From the NCBI GenBank assembly GCA_934132925.1, contig CAKPAL010000003.1, forward strand, positions 1 to 37,106: 37,106 nucleotides of DNA, written 5' to 3'. This DNA comes from an uncultured Bacilli bacterium. Lineage in GTDB: Bacteria; Bacillota_I; Bacilli_A; RF39; UBA660. The translations under genes were made by a program, and so were the position numbers. Below the pieces are notes generated by a model that worked only from the letters and a program-made list of their open reading frames with translations, ran no database searches and was not told the DNA's origin. This document shows positions 15,908 through 23,692 of this stretch, in pieces; within the stretch, counting starts at the first letter, position 1; every line of letters begins with the position of its first letter.

Positions 15908-16369
15908 CTAACTCTTTACCCATGTTATGCTATCTAAATTATGATGTTTGTTACCTGTTATTACAGTATCTTCTTCTTCACCTTTCCATTTTAAGAAAAA
16001 TGAAAAATCATAATATTTTAATTCGTCTTCACTATAATTATCTAAAGTATTAGTAGCTATTTCTTTAGCTTTTGCTTCAGTTATACCATCTTTTAGTTCA
16101 ATAGTTGTGTAGACAATTTTGCCTTGTAATCTTGTTTCTACTTTTTCAACTAGTTCGGTATCTTCTACTTCTTTTTTAACTGACTCATAAGTTTCATTAC
16201 TTATTTTCACTTTGTCAATACCATCTAGTCTATTACCATATTTATTTGATGAACCTCCTACTAAAAGTTCAATAAAAATTATTAATAGTATAATTACAAA
16301 TATAATAGTTAATAGTAATAATATAGCTAATCCTTTGTTTTTGTTTATCCATTTCTTTATTTTTTCCAT
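15908..16369 (-). CDS. Small single-pass membrane protein, function unknown
   Basis: 153 residues. N-terminal Lys-rich tail, one TM helix (about 14-37), then a charged, presumably extracytoplasmic domain of ~115 residues (KVKISNETYESVKKEVEDTELV...KIVYTTIELKDGITEAKAKEIA). The alternating strand/helix pattern with a conserved-looking IVYTTIELKDGIT hints at a small alpha/beta domain, but I do not recognise a named family. First gene of the operon with the GGDEF sensor and YihY (10 bp before the sensor gene), so it may act in the same envelope signalling process. Confidence 0.7.
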   Translation of the reverse strand: MEKIKKWINKNKGLAILLLLTIIFVIILLIIFIELLVGGSSNKYGNRLDGIDKVKISNETYESVKKEVEDTELVEKVETRLQGKIVYTTIELKDGITEAKAKEIATNTLDNYSEDELKYYDFSFFLKWKGEEEDTVITGNKHHNLDSITWVKS

Positions 16370-16400
16370 ATATTATCTCCTTCTTATCTAATATAATATT

Positions 16401-16429
16401 ATTATACTATAAAGATAAATATTTATCAA
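16401..16429 (-). promoter_or_regulatory. Promoter for the 153-residue / GGDEF / YihY operon
   Basis: TTGATA (16429-16424), 17-bp spacer, TATAAT (16406-16401), divergent from the mgtC promoter. Confidence 0.75.
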
Positions 16430-16495
16430 TAGAAAGAATGTGGTTTTTTATTTTAGGAAAGACCACTACTAAAGATAATTATTTTATTTTGATAG

Positions 16496-16524
16496 TTTAC
16501 ATTTATATTCGTTTTTGCTATAAT
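16496..16524 (+). promoter_or_regulatory. Promoter for mgtC-family gene
   Basis: TTTACA (16496-16501), 17-bp spacer, TATAAT (16519-16524), about 25 bp before the ATG at 16550. Confidence 0.75.
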
Positions 16525-16549
16525 ATTGATAGAGAATACGGAGGAAGTT

Positions 16550-17254
16550 ATGAATAGTTATTTAGAGTTTTTAATGCAAATTGTTATTTGTTTTTTACTT
16601 AGTGCTTGTATTGGTATCGAAAGGCAATATAGGAGAAGATCAGTTGGTCTTAGAACGATTATTTTGGTTAGTTTAGGCTCATTTTTATTTGTCAGATTTT
16701 CTTTTGCTTTTCCTGGTTCGGACATGACAAGAGTAGCTGCTCAAGTAGTAGCGGGCATTGGTTTTCTGGGAGCAGGTGTTATTATTAAAGATGGAAAATC
16801 CGTTAAGGGGCTTACGACCGCTGCTACATTATGGTGTGCTGCTGCTATTGGTATTTTATGTTCAGCAGGTCTTTTGGTAGAGGCCGCTATTGGTACTTTA
16901 TTTATTTTATTTACTAATATTATATTAAGAGGTGTTAATAGTAAGATTAATCATTTAAGTGGTCATATTAATTATGATTTATATTATTTTAGCATTATTG
17001 TTGAAGATAAGGAAAAGGATATTATTAAAATACTTAAGAATATTGTTAAAAGTAATGGTTCCTTCATCAATAGTATTATAGTTAATGATACAGAAAATGG
17101 TAATATTAAGATTGATATTTCAATTGGTATTGACTCTGATAAGAAAAATGTTTCTAATGATATTATGCAGAGGCTTCTTAATAGAAATGATGTTATATCT
17201 ATTAGTTTGGATAAGAAAGATAAGAGATTTTTATTTGAAGATGAGGAATTATAA
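16550..17254 (+). CDS. MgtC/SapB-family membrane protein
   Basis: ATG at 16550 is preceded by GGAGG with 5-bp spacing; an in-frame TTG at 16526 lies on the promoter and is rejected. 234 residues. About four N-terminal TM helices hold the family signature: IGIERQYRRRSVGLRTIILVSLGS, then RVAAQVVAGIGFLGAGVIIKDG and VKGLTTAATLWCAAAIG. The ~90-residue cytoplasmic C-terminus resembles the ACT-like domain of MgtC/SapB proteins. Members are linked to adaptation to low magnesium or to acid, but transport itself is not proven. It is one of only two confident plus-strand genes here and is divergent from the GGDEF operon. Confidence 0.92.
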   Translation: MNSYLEFLMQIVICFLLSACIGIERQYRRRSVGLRTIILVSLGSFLFVRFSFAFPGSDMTRVAAQVVAGIGFLGAGVIIKDGKSVKGLTTAATLWCAAAIGILCSAGLLVEAAIGTLFILFTNIILRGVNSKINHLSGHINYDLYYFSIIVEDKEKDIIKILKNIVKSNGSFINSIIVNDTENGNIKIDISIGIDSDKKNVSNDIMQRLLNRNDVISISLDKKDKRFLFEDEEL

Positions 17255-17290
17255 GATAAAGAGATTACTTGGATAGCAATCTCTTTTCTT
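17252..17290. terminator. Bidirectional terminator between mgtC and sigE
   Basis: AAAGAGATT/AATCTCTTT stem (17258-17286), extendable at both ends, with TCTTATTT on plus and T-rich sequence on minus. It serves the converging mgtC and sigE genes. Confidence 0.8.
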
Positions 17291-17292
17291 AT

Positions 17293-17973
17293 TTATATTT
17301 TTATGATAGTTGATAATCTTTTTATTACTTTCTTCTCTATTCTTGAAATATATGATTGTGATATTCCTAATAGTTCTGCTACTTCTTTTTGAGTCATTTC
17401 TTTTTTGCCATTTAGTCCATATCTTAATTCGATTATTTCTTTATCACGCTTCCCTAGTTTATCTACTTCTTTATACATAAGATACTTATCTAATTCATCT
17501 TCTATTGGTTTGGTTACAATGTCTTCTTTCGTTCCTAGAACATCTTCTAGATGAAGTTCATTACCTTCAGAGTCATAAGATAAGGAATCTTCGAAGGATA
17601 CTTCAGTTCTTTTCTTCTTGGTTTTTCTTAAATACATTAGTATTTCATTATCGATACATCTTGAAGCATAAGTTGCTAATTTGATATTTTTATCATTTTG
17701 ATAGGTATTTACTCCTTTTATTAAACCGATAGTACCTATCGATACTAAGTCTTCTAAATCTATTTTGGTGTTTTCATATTTCTTAGCAAGAAAAACTACT
17801 AATCGCAAGTTATGCTCGATTAATTTATCTCGAGCCTTCATATCACCATTTAAAAACTTCGTTACATACTTTTCTTCTTCTTCTTTGCTTAGTGGTTCAG
17901 GCAAGATGTCTGTACTTCCTACAAAGAAGAAGTAATTTAATTTACTTAATATTTTTCTTAATAGTTTTAACAT
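17293..17973 (-). CDS. sigE: RNA polymerase sporulation sigma factor SigE
   Basis: 226 residues. Strong likeness to B. subtilis sigma-E: GSTDILPEPLSKEEEEKY, LIEHNLRLVVFLAKKYENT, LEDLVSIGTIGLIKGVNTY, LATYASRCIDNEILMYLRKTKKK (region 2) and QKEVAELLGISQSYISRIEKKVIKRL (region 4 helix-turn-helix). A hydrophobic pro-sequence of ~20 residues (MLKLLRKILSKLNYFFFVG) precedes the conserved part, shorter than in B. subtilis, and would be removed by SpoIIGA. It directs mother-cell transcription early in sporulation. It lies 4 bp after spoIIGA, whose end overlaps its AAAGGA binding site, so the pair is coupled. No sigG follows, unlike in Bacillus. Confidence 0.95.
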   Translation of the reverse strand: MLKLLRKILSKLNYFFFVGSTDILPEPLSKEEEEKYVTKFLNGDMKARDKLIEHNLRLVVFLAKKYENTKIDLEDLVSIGTIGLIKGVNTYQNDKNIKLATYASRCIDNEILMYLRKTKKKRTEVSFEDSLSYDSEGNELHLEDVLGTKEDIVTKPIEDELDKYLMYKEVDKLGKRDKEIIELRYGLNGKKEMTQKEVAELLGISQSYISRIEKKVIKRLSTIIKI

Positions 17974-17977
17974 AATA

Positions 17978-18718
17978 TCATCCTTTCATTAAATCTTTGT
18001 GTAGTATTAGGTCTACTCCTTCTATTAGGGTTGGTGAATCAGAAAAAGCCACTAGTAAATTGGTTTGATAACCTATAGTATCAATGTAGATTTTGTCTGG
18101 TTTGATACACTTTAAAAGGCCTTCACCATTTATAGTATAGTATGGTACTAATATGTATTTTCCTTCAAATTTATATTTTTGGGATAAGAGAATTATTGGT
18201 CTTTTTTTGTATGGATCATAGAGATTATTACCAGTATCTAAAAAGCCAACGACGGATATTTTTTCTTTATCTTTAAAATATATGTCTACTTTATAATAAT
18301 TATTATAGGTATTTTTTATTTTTTTTATTTCTTTGATATAGAGAATAGTTACTTCTATTGAAATTATTATTATTATTAGATATGTTAAAGGAATACTAGC
18401 CTTTACATTACTATTAAATAGATATATTATTCCTCCTAGTAGGGTACTAACTAAATATATATATATGATATTTTTAATAGTATATTTAATATTTTTATAG
18501 TTAAATGCTATTATAGATATTAGAATTATCGTTATGACTTCTAGTAATATTCTATTAATACTTGTAAGCATTAGGAGTGATGAAAGTCCTCCTAGTAAAG
18601 AAGATAGCAATATTCTTAATTTGGTAGTTCTTCTTTTTAATATTATGGATACTCCTAATACTATTATATAATCCATTATAATGTTGAGTAAAAAAAATAA
18701 ATCAATATATATTCTCAT
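17978..18718 (-). CDS. spoIIGA: Sigma-E processing peptidase SpoIIGA
   Basis: 246 residues. Five or so TM helices at the N-terminus, then a soluble domain with GFLDTGNNLYDPYKKRPI, the single aspartic-protease DTG motif of SpoIIGA (half a pepsin site; the active form is a dimer). It is a septum-membrane protease that cleaves the pro-sequence from sigma-E after a forespore signal. The adjacent sigE makes the assignment secure. No strong promoter was seen in the 47 bp between it and the flp-like pilin terminator; the binding of Spo0A here is uncertain. Confidence 0.93.
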   Translation of the reverse strand: MRIYIDLFFLLNIIMDYIIVLGVSIILKRRTTKLRILLSSLLGGLSSLLMLTSINRILLEVITIILISIIAFNYKNIKYTIKNIIYIYLVSTLLGGIIYLFNSNVKASIPLTYLIIIIISIEVTILYIKEIKKIKNTYNNYYKVDIYFKDKEKISVVGFLDTGNNLYDPYKKRPIILLSQKYKFEGKYILVPYYTINGEGLLKCIKPDKIYIDTIGYQTNLLVAFSDSPTLIEGVDLILHKDLMKG

Positions 18719-18736
18719 ATATTGATTATAAATAAA

Positions 18737-18767
18737 AGAATATAAATACTTTGTCGATTTATATTCT
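18737..18767 (-). terminator. Terminator of the Flp-type pilin gene
   Basis: Eleven-bp stem AGAATATAAAT/ATTTATATTCT, 9-nt loop, T-rich tail TTTATTT on minus. The pilin stop codon (18766-18768) is at its edge. Confidence 0.75.
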
Positions 18768-18987
18768 ATTCAAAAACTTTATTTTCATCTCCAGCACAAT
18801 AGGCACCGCCTACTTTTTCTCCTTCTACATATTCTTTACCTGATATGTTGCAGCCCATTTTAGTAACGGCATCTTGAAGGTATCCGCCAAATATTTTTAC
18901 TAGGCCTATCGCTACCACTGTAATTAATGATATTATTAATACATACTCTACTAGGGTTTGTCCTTTTCTATTTAACTTCATCTTCAT
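18766..18987 (-). CDS. Flp/Fap-type pilin (type IVb prepilin)
   Basis: Start chosen at ATG 18987, which has AAAGGA upstream; ATG 19005 is a weaker option. About 73 residues. A short Lys/Arg leader ends in KG, followed by QTLVEYVLIISLITVVAIGLVKIFGGYL: a prepilin peptidase site (G before Q) with the essential Glu at +5 and one hydrophobic helix. The C-terminal half has two Cys (MGCN...AYCAG) that could form a disulphide. It would be processed by the prepilin peptidase encoded at 30303-31067. Monocistronic with a good promoter. Confidence 0.85.
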   Translation of the reverse strand: MKMKLNRKGQTLVEYVLIISLITVVAIGLVKIFGGYLQDAVTKMGCNISGKEYVEGEKVGGAYCAGDENKVFE

Positions 18988-19017
18988 AAAATCTGATCCT
19001 TTCATATTCTTAAGTTA

Positions 19018-19046
19018 ATTTTACTATATTTTTTGTAATAAAGCAA
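19018..19046 (-). promoter_or_regulatory. Promoter for the Flp-type pilin
   Basis: TTGCTT (19046-19041), 17-bp spacer, TAAAAT (19023-19018). Confidence 0.6.
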
Positions 19047-19100
19047 TATATTTTGATTATTTTTTTATTTTGGACACTTCTTAATGTTGTCTTATATCTA

Positions 19101-19550
19101 TTATTTATAATTAGAATAAGATAATATGTATATATTTTTAATTTTTTCTCTTAACTGTCTATAAGAAAGATTTTGTTTTATCGAATGTCAATATAATAAG
19201 TGATTTCGTTCATATCTTTCAACGATAGCAACTCACAATAATGTAACCAGCTCAAAAGGGCCGGCAATGACTGCCCTTTTGATTGGAATAAATAAAACTT
19301 TCTCATATTTTTTTAAACTTCTAGTGGAATACCCTTTACCCAATTCTCTTGTTAGTCGCTCAGAATACTCTTTGATTAAACCATCTCCATATTTTGCTCT
19401 ATCTTCACCACCTTGGGCTTCGATTAATAATTTACCAACATTATAATAAGTACTAAGTTCGTTTCTATTTTTAGAATAGTCTTTTACTCTTTTATATACT
19501 TCGTTATTTATTAACTCATTTTTTATTTTATCGTAATAATTTTGCTGCAT
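19101..19550 (-). pseudogene. Frameshifted and truncated DUF1016 (YhcG-like) nuclease gene
   Basis: The first ~85 codons are intact and match the DUF1016 N-terminal domain (YYNVGKLLIEAQGGEDRAKYGDGLIKEYSERLTRELGKGYSTRSL). Just after this, at a run of seven A, the frame changes: the next frame reads NMRKFYLF, SKGQSLPALLSWLHYCELLSLKD and NEITYYIDI, which is the expected continuation. Near 19175 a second frame change is needed to read QNLSYRQLREKIKN, again typical of the family. Sequence likeness ends there and the PDDEXK nuclease domain is missing. The in-frame product of 105 residues therefore has an aberrant tail. A ribosome binding site (GGAGGAACGA) is kept. It lies 18 bp after comEC. The remnant suggests a lost defence or mobile gene. 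Confidence 0.8.
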
Positions 19551-19568
19551 TCGTTCCTCCTTTTTTTA

Positions 19569-21593
19569 TTAATGGCATGTTTTTATTTGATAACTTTTTT
19601 TGGTTATTTTTATTTCTACAGAACCATTTATATCGGTTCGATATATTTGGGATTTTTTTAGAGTATTTAATACTGTTTCTTTTGGATGATTGTATTTATT
19701 GTTTTTACCAACACTAATTAAACTGTATTTAGGATTAATTATGGTTATAAAGTCTTTATTTGAAGATGTATCAGAACCATGATGTCCTACTTTTAAAAAG
19801 GTTACATCTTTAATATTATATTTATCTATGATATCAAGTTCTTTTTCTTTTTCGGCATCACCCATAAAGAGAAACTTTATATGGTTGTAAGTAAAATATA
19901 TAACACTGGAATTATTGTTTTCATTATCATATTCTTTAGTATTTAAAAAATATATTTTTTGGTTATTGATATTTAGTTCTTTAATACAATTATAGTATTT
20001 TATTTGTTTTTGCTTTAGTTCTTTAATTAATGTTTCTTCCAGTTCATTATAGGTACCACAATTTAGTATTACTTTCTTTACTTTAAAATTATTTATTAAA
20101 GATGATGCTCCTCCTAGATGATCTTTATCACCATGAGTTATTATTAAATAGTCAATCTTTTTTATTCCCATACTTTTTAGGGATGGAATTATCTCACTTG
20201 TTATTTTAGCTTGGCTTTCACCGGTATCAATTAAAATATTGGTTTTATTATGAGGATATTTTATTAGATGGGTATCGGCTTCTCCTACTGAGAACATTAC
20301 TACTTTAAAATTGTTATCTAGATATGGTGATATATAAATACTTAATATTATTAGTGGTAAGAGATATTTTAATTTTATATATTTATGGGATAATAATAGT
20401 ATTAGATAATATATTATTATTATCAAAAGATTGGGTTTGGGTATTATTATTTTAGTTATATTTATTTTTGATATAGAAAGAGAGATTGTTTCTATAATGG
20501 TTGTTAATGGATATAAGATATTATCTAATATGGGTATTATTAGTGTTAATATAGTAAGTGGTAACAATATTATACTTATTATTGGAACTAGAATGATATT
20601 TGTTACTATACTAATAATATTGATTTCATAACTTGTATATATGGTAATGGGAATTGATGTTATGAATGTTAATATTGTTATATAAATTGTTTTCTGCAGA
20701 TGGTTTTTCTTTTTGATAGTATTAGTATTTAATACTAAGAAGAAAGTTATAATATATGAATAAATATAGCCTAAATCATATATTATAAAGGGATTTATTA
20801 TCATTGATATTAATAGTGTTAATAGAAGTATGTCTATCTTTTTTATTTTAAGTTTTAAGATATAATTTATACTAAATATTATGGTAGTTAGGGCCGCTCT
20901 TAAGAGGGATGATGATGGAAATAATATTAGATATATGATAATAAATATATCAGTTATTAGGTATTTTATTTTTTTATTATAGGTTACTTTGTTTAAATAT
21001 AAATAGATAATATTAATAAAAATATTTATGTGCATTCCTGATACAGAGAATAAGTGGGATATACCATTTATTCTATAACTATCTTTTACTTCTTTATCTA
21101 GGGTATTATTACAAAATAATAGTGTTTTTATATATTTATTTGATTTGAGATTTGATACTCTTTGATATAATATGTTTTTGATAGTATAAAGATAGTTTTT
21201 ATTATTTGCTATTTTATCAATACTAGTAGCGGTAACTATGTAATATATTTTTTTGTTATATAAGTATCTTTGGTAATTGAAGGTATTAAAGTTAGTATTA
21301 TTATTTGGTTTTGATAGTGTACCTTTTACTAGTATTTTATCACCATATGATAGATTTAAGGGTTCGTTACTTTGATAATTTATTATTAATTTTTCTTTAC
21401 CTTTTATTTGAATTTTTATTTTAGTTTCTTCTACTTCGTATTTAGTTATAATTCCAGTAAAGGTATTTTCTTTAGAATTATATTTTGATTTGAATGGATA
21501 ATAGTTTGTATATATTAGATTTATTATAAGGAATAGGCCTACTAGTGACTTAATTAGATATTTAGATTGTAATATATATCTTAATCTGTTCAA
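19569..21593 (-). CDS. comEC: DNA uptake channel ComEC/Rec2
   Basis: 674 residues. An N-terminal OB-like extracellular region follows two TM helices. The competence domain has LFSVSGMHINIFINIIYLYL (H..GMHI signature) and about nine further TM helices. From about residue 430 a metallo-beta-lactamase domain reads VMFSVGEADTHLIKYP, ILIDTGE, THGDKDHLGGAS (HxDxDH) and KVGHHGSDTS. The protein forms the membrane channel that passes single-stranded DNA into the cell, and the C-terminal domain may act as the nuclease. Its start overlaps the end of comEA by 32 bp, so the two are cotranscribed and probably coupled, as in Bacillus. No comEB lies between them. Confidence 0.95.
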   Translation of the reverse strand: MNRLRYILQSKYLIKSLVGLFLIINLIYTNYYPFKSKYNSKENTFTGIITKYEVEETKIKIQIKGKEKLIINYQSNEPLNLSYGDKILVKGTLSKPNNNTNFNTFNYQRYLYNKKIYYIVTATSIDKIANNKNYLYTIKNILYQRVSNLKSNKYIKTLLFCNNTLDKEVKDSYRINGISHLFSVSGMHINIFINIIYLYLNKVTYNKKIKYLITDIFIIIYLILFPSSSLLRAALTTIIFSINYILKLKIKKIDILLLTLLISMIINPFIIYDLGYIYSYIITFFLVLNTNTIKKKNHLQKTIYITILTFITSIPITIYTSYEINIISIVTNIILVPIISIILLPLTILTLIIPILDNILYPLTTIIETISLSISKINITKIIIPKPNLLIIIIYYLILLLSHKYIKLKYLLPLIILSIYISPYLDNNFKVVMFSVGEADTHLIKYPHNKTNILIDTGESQAKITSEIIPSLKSMGIKKIDYLIITHGDKDHLGGASSLINNFKVKKVILNCGTYNELEETLIKELKQKQIKYYNCIKELNINNQKIYFLNTKEYDNENNNSSVIYFTYNHIKFLFMGDAEKEKELDIIDKYNIKDVTFLKVGHHGSDTSSNKDFITIINPKYSLISVGKNNKYNHPKETVLNTLKKSQIYRTDINGSVEIKITKKSYQIKTCH

Positions 21594-22185
21594 AGAGAGC
21601 TTCTCCTATTCCGGATACATTTTTTAGTTCTTCGATATCTTTAAATGGGCCATTATCATTACGATATTTTATTATAGCTTCGGCTTTGGTATCTCCTACT
21701 CCATCTATTTGTTTTAGTTCTTCTTTAGTAGCGGTATTTATATTTATTAGACTAGTAGTATCGTCTGTGTTATTAATGCAGGCATCATTAATAATTTCAC
21801 ATGGTTTACATACACAGTTTTCTTCTTTGTACTTTTCTAATATTTCTTCTTTAGAATATATTATTATGGTCATTTCATCTTCGACTATTTTGGCAAGGTT
21901 TATTTTAGAAGTATCTGCTCCTTCAAGAAGGCCTCCTGCTAGGGCAATGACATCGTTTACGCGAGTGGTTTGGTCTACTTCATATACTCCTGGGTTTGCT
22001 ACCATTCCTTTTATGTCCACTACTACTTTGTTGTTTGGTTCTTTTTTAAGTTCCTTTTTATCCTCTTGGTCTTCTTTTACTATATCTACTTCTTCGGTAA
22101 CACTTGTATTTGCTTGGTATATAACATAGATAGTTACTCCTAGTAAGGTAGATACTCCTATTAAAATATAGATTAGTTTTTTCAA
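21562..22185 (-). CDS. comEA: Competence DNA receptor ComEA
   Basis: 207 residues. TTG start at 22185, supported by AAAGGAG 5 bp upstream. An N-terminal TM anchor (about 5-24) is followed by an acidic linker and an SLBB domain (VVVDIKGMVANPGVYEVDQTTRVNDVIALAGGL). A Cys-containing insert (CVCKPCEIINDAC) precedes a C-terminal pair of helix-hairpin-helix motifs (ININTATKEELKQIDGVGDTKAEAII and FKDIEELKNVSGIGEALFEQI) that bind double-stranded DNA outside the membrane. First gene of the comEA-comEC operon with a very good promoter. The Cys cluster is unusual to my knowledge and might be a disulphide or metal site. Confidence 0.95.
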   Translation of the reverse strand: MKKLIYILIGVSTLLGVTIYVIYQANTSVTEEVDIVKEDQEDKKELKKEPNNKVVVDIKGMVANPGVYEVDQTTRVNDVIALAGGLLEGADTSKINLAKIVEDEMTIIIYSKEEILEKYKEENCVCKPCEIINDACINNTDDTTSLININTATKEELKQIDGVGDTKAEAIIKYRNDNGPFKDIEELKNVSGIGEALFEQIKIYITI

Positions 22186-22221
22186 TTATGCTCCTTTCCT
22201 TTTCCATTTTGTTAATTATTT

Positions 22222-22250
22222 ATTATAATGGTTATTTTATAGTTAGTCAA
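22222..22250 (-). promoter_or_regulatory. Promoter for comEA-comEC
   Basis: TTGACT (22250-22245), 17-bp spacer, TATAAT (22227-22222). No K-box-like element was recognised, so the operon may be constitutive. Confidence 0.75.
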
Positions 22251-22261
22251 TATATTATAGA

Positions 22262-22294
22262 AAAATAAAAAAATAAGTGTGGTTAACTTATTTT
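22262..22294 (-). terminator. Terminator of mtaB
   Basis: AAAATAAG/CTTATTTT stem, 9-nt loop and T-rich tail on minus, just after the mtaB stop. Confidence 0.75.
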
Positions 22295-22302
22295 CTTGTT
22301 TA

Positions 22303-23571
22303 TTATTTAACTATTTTGCCATAGACATTTAGGCCTTCGACTTTTTCGATTTGAACATTTACAAGGCTATTATTATCTACTTTGTCATTAATAATAACGG
22401 GAATGAAATTAGATGTATGAACAACAACTAAACCATTATCATGAACTTCTACTACTCCATCATATATTTGTCCTATTTTGCTGTTATAAAATTTATTTTC
22501 TAATTCGTTAGATAATTTTAGAACTTCGTGTACTCTTTTCTTTTTGGTTATGCCATCAATATGGCCATCCATTTTATCCGCTACTGTTCCTTTTCTTCTG
22601 GAATATGGAAAAGTATGAATTTTGGTGAAACCTATTTGTTTTAGAGTGTTCATAGTATCATTAAAGTCGTTATCGTTTTCATTAGGAAAGCCAACAATAA
22701 GGTCAGTAGTAAGTGATATATCTTCAATTTCTTTTAGACTTTCTACCATACTTAAAAATTCACTAGTGTTATATCTTCTATTCATTAGTTTTAGTATTTT
22801 ATCACTACCTGATTGAAGTGGTATATGTAAATGTTTAGCCATTACTTTACTTTCTTTGATTAGTTTTTTGATACCTGGTGTTATTTCATTTATTTCAATT
22901 GATGATAATCTAATTCTATAAATATTTGGTATTTTTATTAATTCTTTTAGTAATTCTTCTAGACTACTATTTATATCGATACCATATCTACCGGTATGAA
23001 TGCCTGTAAGGACTATTTCTTTGTAACCTTCATTTACTAGTTTGGTTACTTCTCTTATGACATCTTCTTTATTTTTACTTCTTACTCTACCTCTAGTATA
23101 GGGAATTATACAGTAGGAGCAGAAGGCATTGCAACCATCTTGGATTTTGACAAAGGCTCTTGTATGGCTAGCAAAATTGTTTATTTCCATTTTTTCGAAA
23201 TCTACTTTACTTAAATCATAGATTATCTTTTTCTTTTCTTTAGTTTTTATATAATCTTCTATTATTTCTACTATTTTAGATTTGTCTTTATTACCGAGAA
23301 CAATATCAACATCAATATCTTCGGCATTAACTTGGCTATAACAACCCATTACTACTATTATGGCATTAGGATTATTTTTTTTAGCTCTGTTTATCATTTT
23401 TCTTGACTTCTTATCACTTTCATTGGTTACACTACATGTATTTATGATATAGATATCAGCCTTATCTTCAAAGTCCACTATTTCATAATTATTATCTTTT
23501 AGAATATTAGTAACTAATTCACTTTCATATATGTTTACTTTGCATCCTAATGAACATATTCCTACTTTCAT
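22303..23571 (-). CDS. mtaB: tRNA t6A37 methylthiotransferase MtaB
   Basis: 422 residues. The N-terminal MTTase domain starts GICSLGCKVNIYESE and has further cluster Cys at NTCSVT and MGCYSQ. The radical SAM motif is CNAFCSYCIIPYTRGR (CxxxCxxC), and a C-terminal TRAM-like domain binds RNA (VNVQIEKVEGLNVYGKIV). The SLGCKVN opening and IIPYTRGRVRS place it with MtaB, which adds a methylthio group to t6A at position 37 of tRNAs reading ANN codons, rather than MiaB or RimO. Two 4Fe-4S clusters are expected. Monocistronic. Confidence 0.93.
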   Translation of the reverse strand: MKVGICSLGCKVNIYESELVTNILKDNNYEIVDFEDKADIYIINTCSVTNESDKKSRKMINRAKKNNPNAIIVVMGCYSQVNAEDIDVDIVLGNKDKSKIVEIIEDYIKTKEKKKIIYDLSKVDFEKMEINNFASHTRAFVKIQDGCNAFCSYCIIPYTRGRVRSKNKEDVIREVTKLVNEGYKEIVLTGIHTGRYGIDINSSLEELLKELIKIPNIYRIRLSSIEINEITPGIKKLIKESKVMAKHLHIPLQSGSDKILKLMNRRYNTSEFLSMVESLKEIEDISLTTDLIVGFPNENDNDFNDTMNTLKQIGFTKIHTFPYSRRKGTVADKMDGHIDGITKKKRVHEVLKLSNELENKFYNSKIGQIYDGVVEVHDNGLVVVHTSNFIPVIINDKVDNNSLVNVQIEKVEGLNVYGKIVK

Positions 23572-23655
23572 ACTTCTTCCTTCTTTCTTCCATAGTATTT
23601 TATCATAAATTAGATTTATTTTCTATATTTTTTTATTATTTTATTTAATATTAAC

Positions 23656-23687
23656 ATAGTAAAAAGTACTAACTTAGTAGTACTTTT
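23656..23687 (-). terminator. Terminator of asnB
   Basis: Ten-bp stem AAAAGTACTA/TAGTACTTTT, 6-nt loop, TACTATG after it on minus; the U-tract is short but the stem is strong. Confidence 0.75.
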
Positions 23688-23692
23688 GATTA

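Noticed and set aside
18749..18758. Spo0A box (TTTGTCGAT) before spoIIGA
   Set aside because: One mismatch to the 0A box, but it lies in the loop of the pilin terminator only ~35 bp from the start codon, too close for normal spoIIG-type activation; probably chance.
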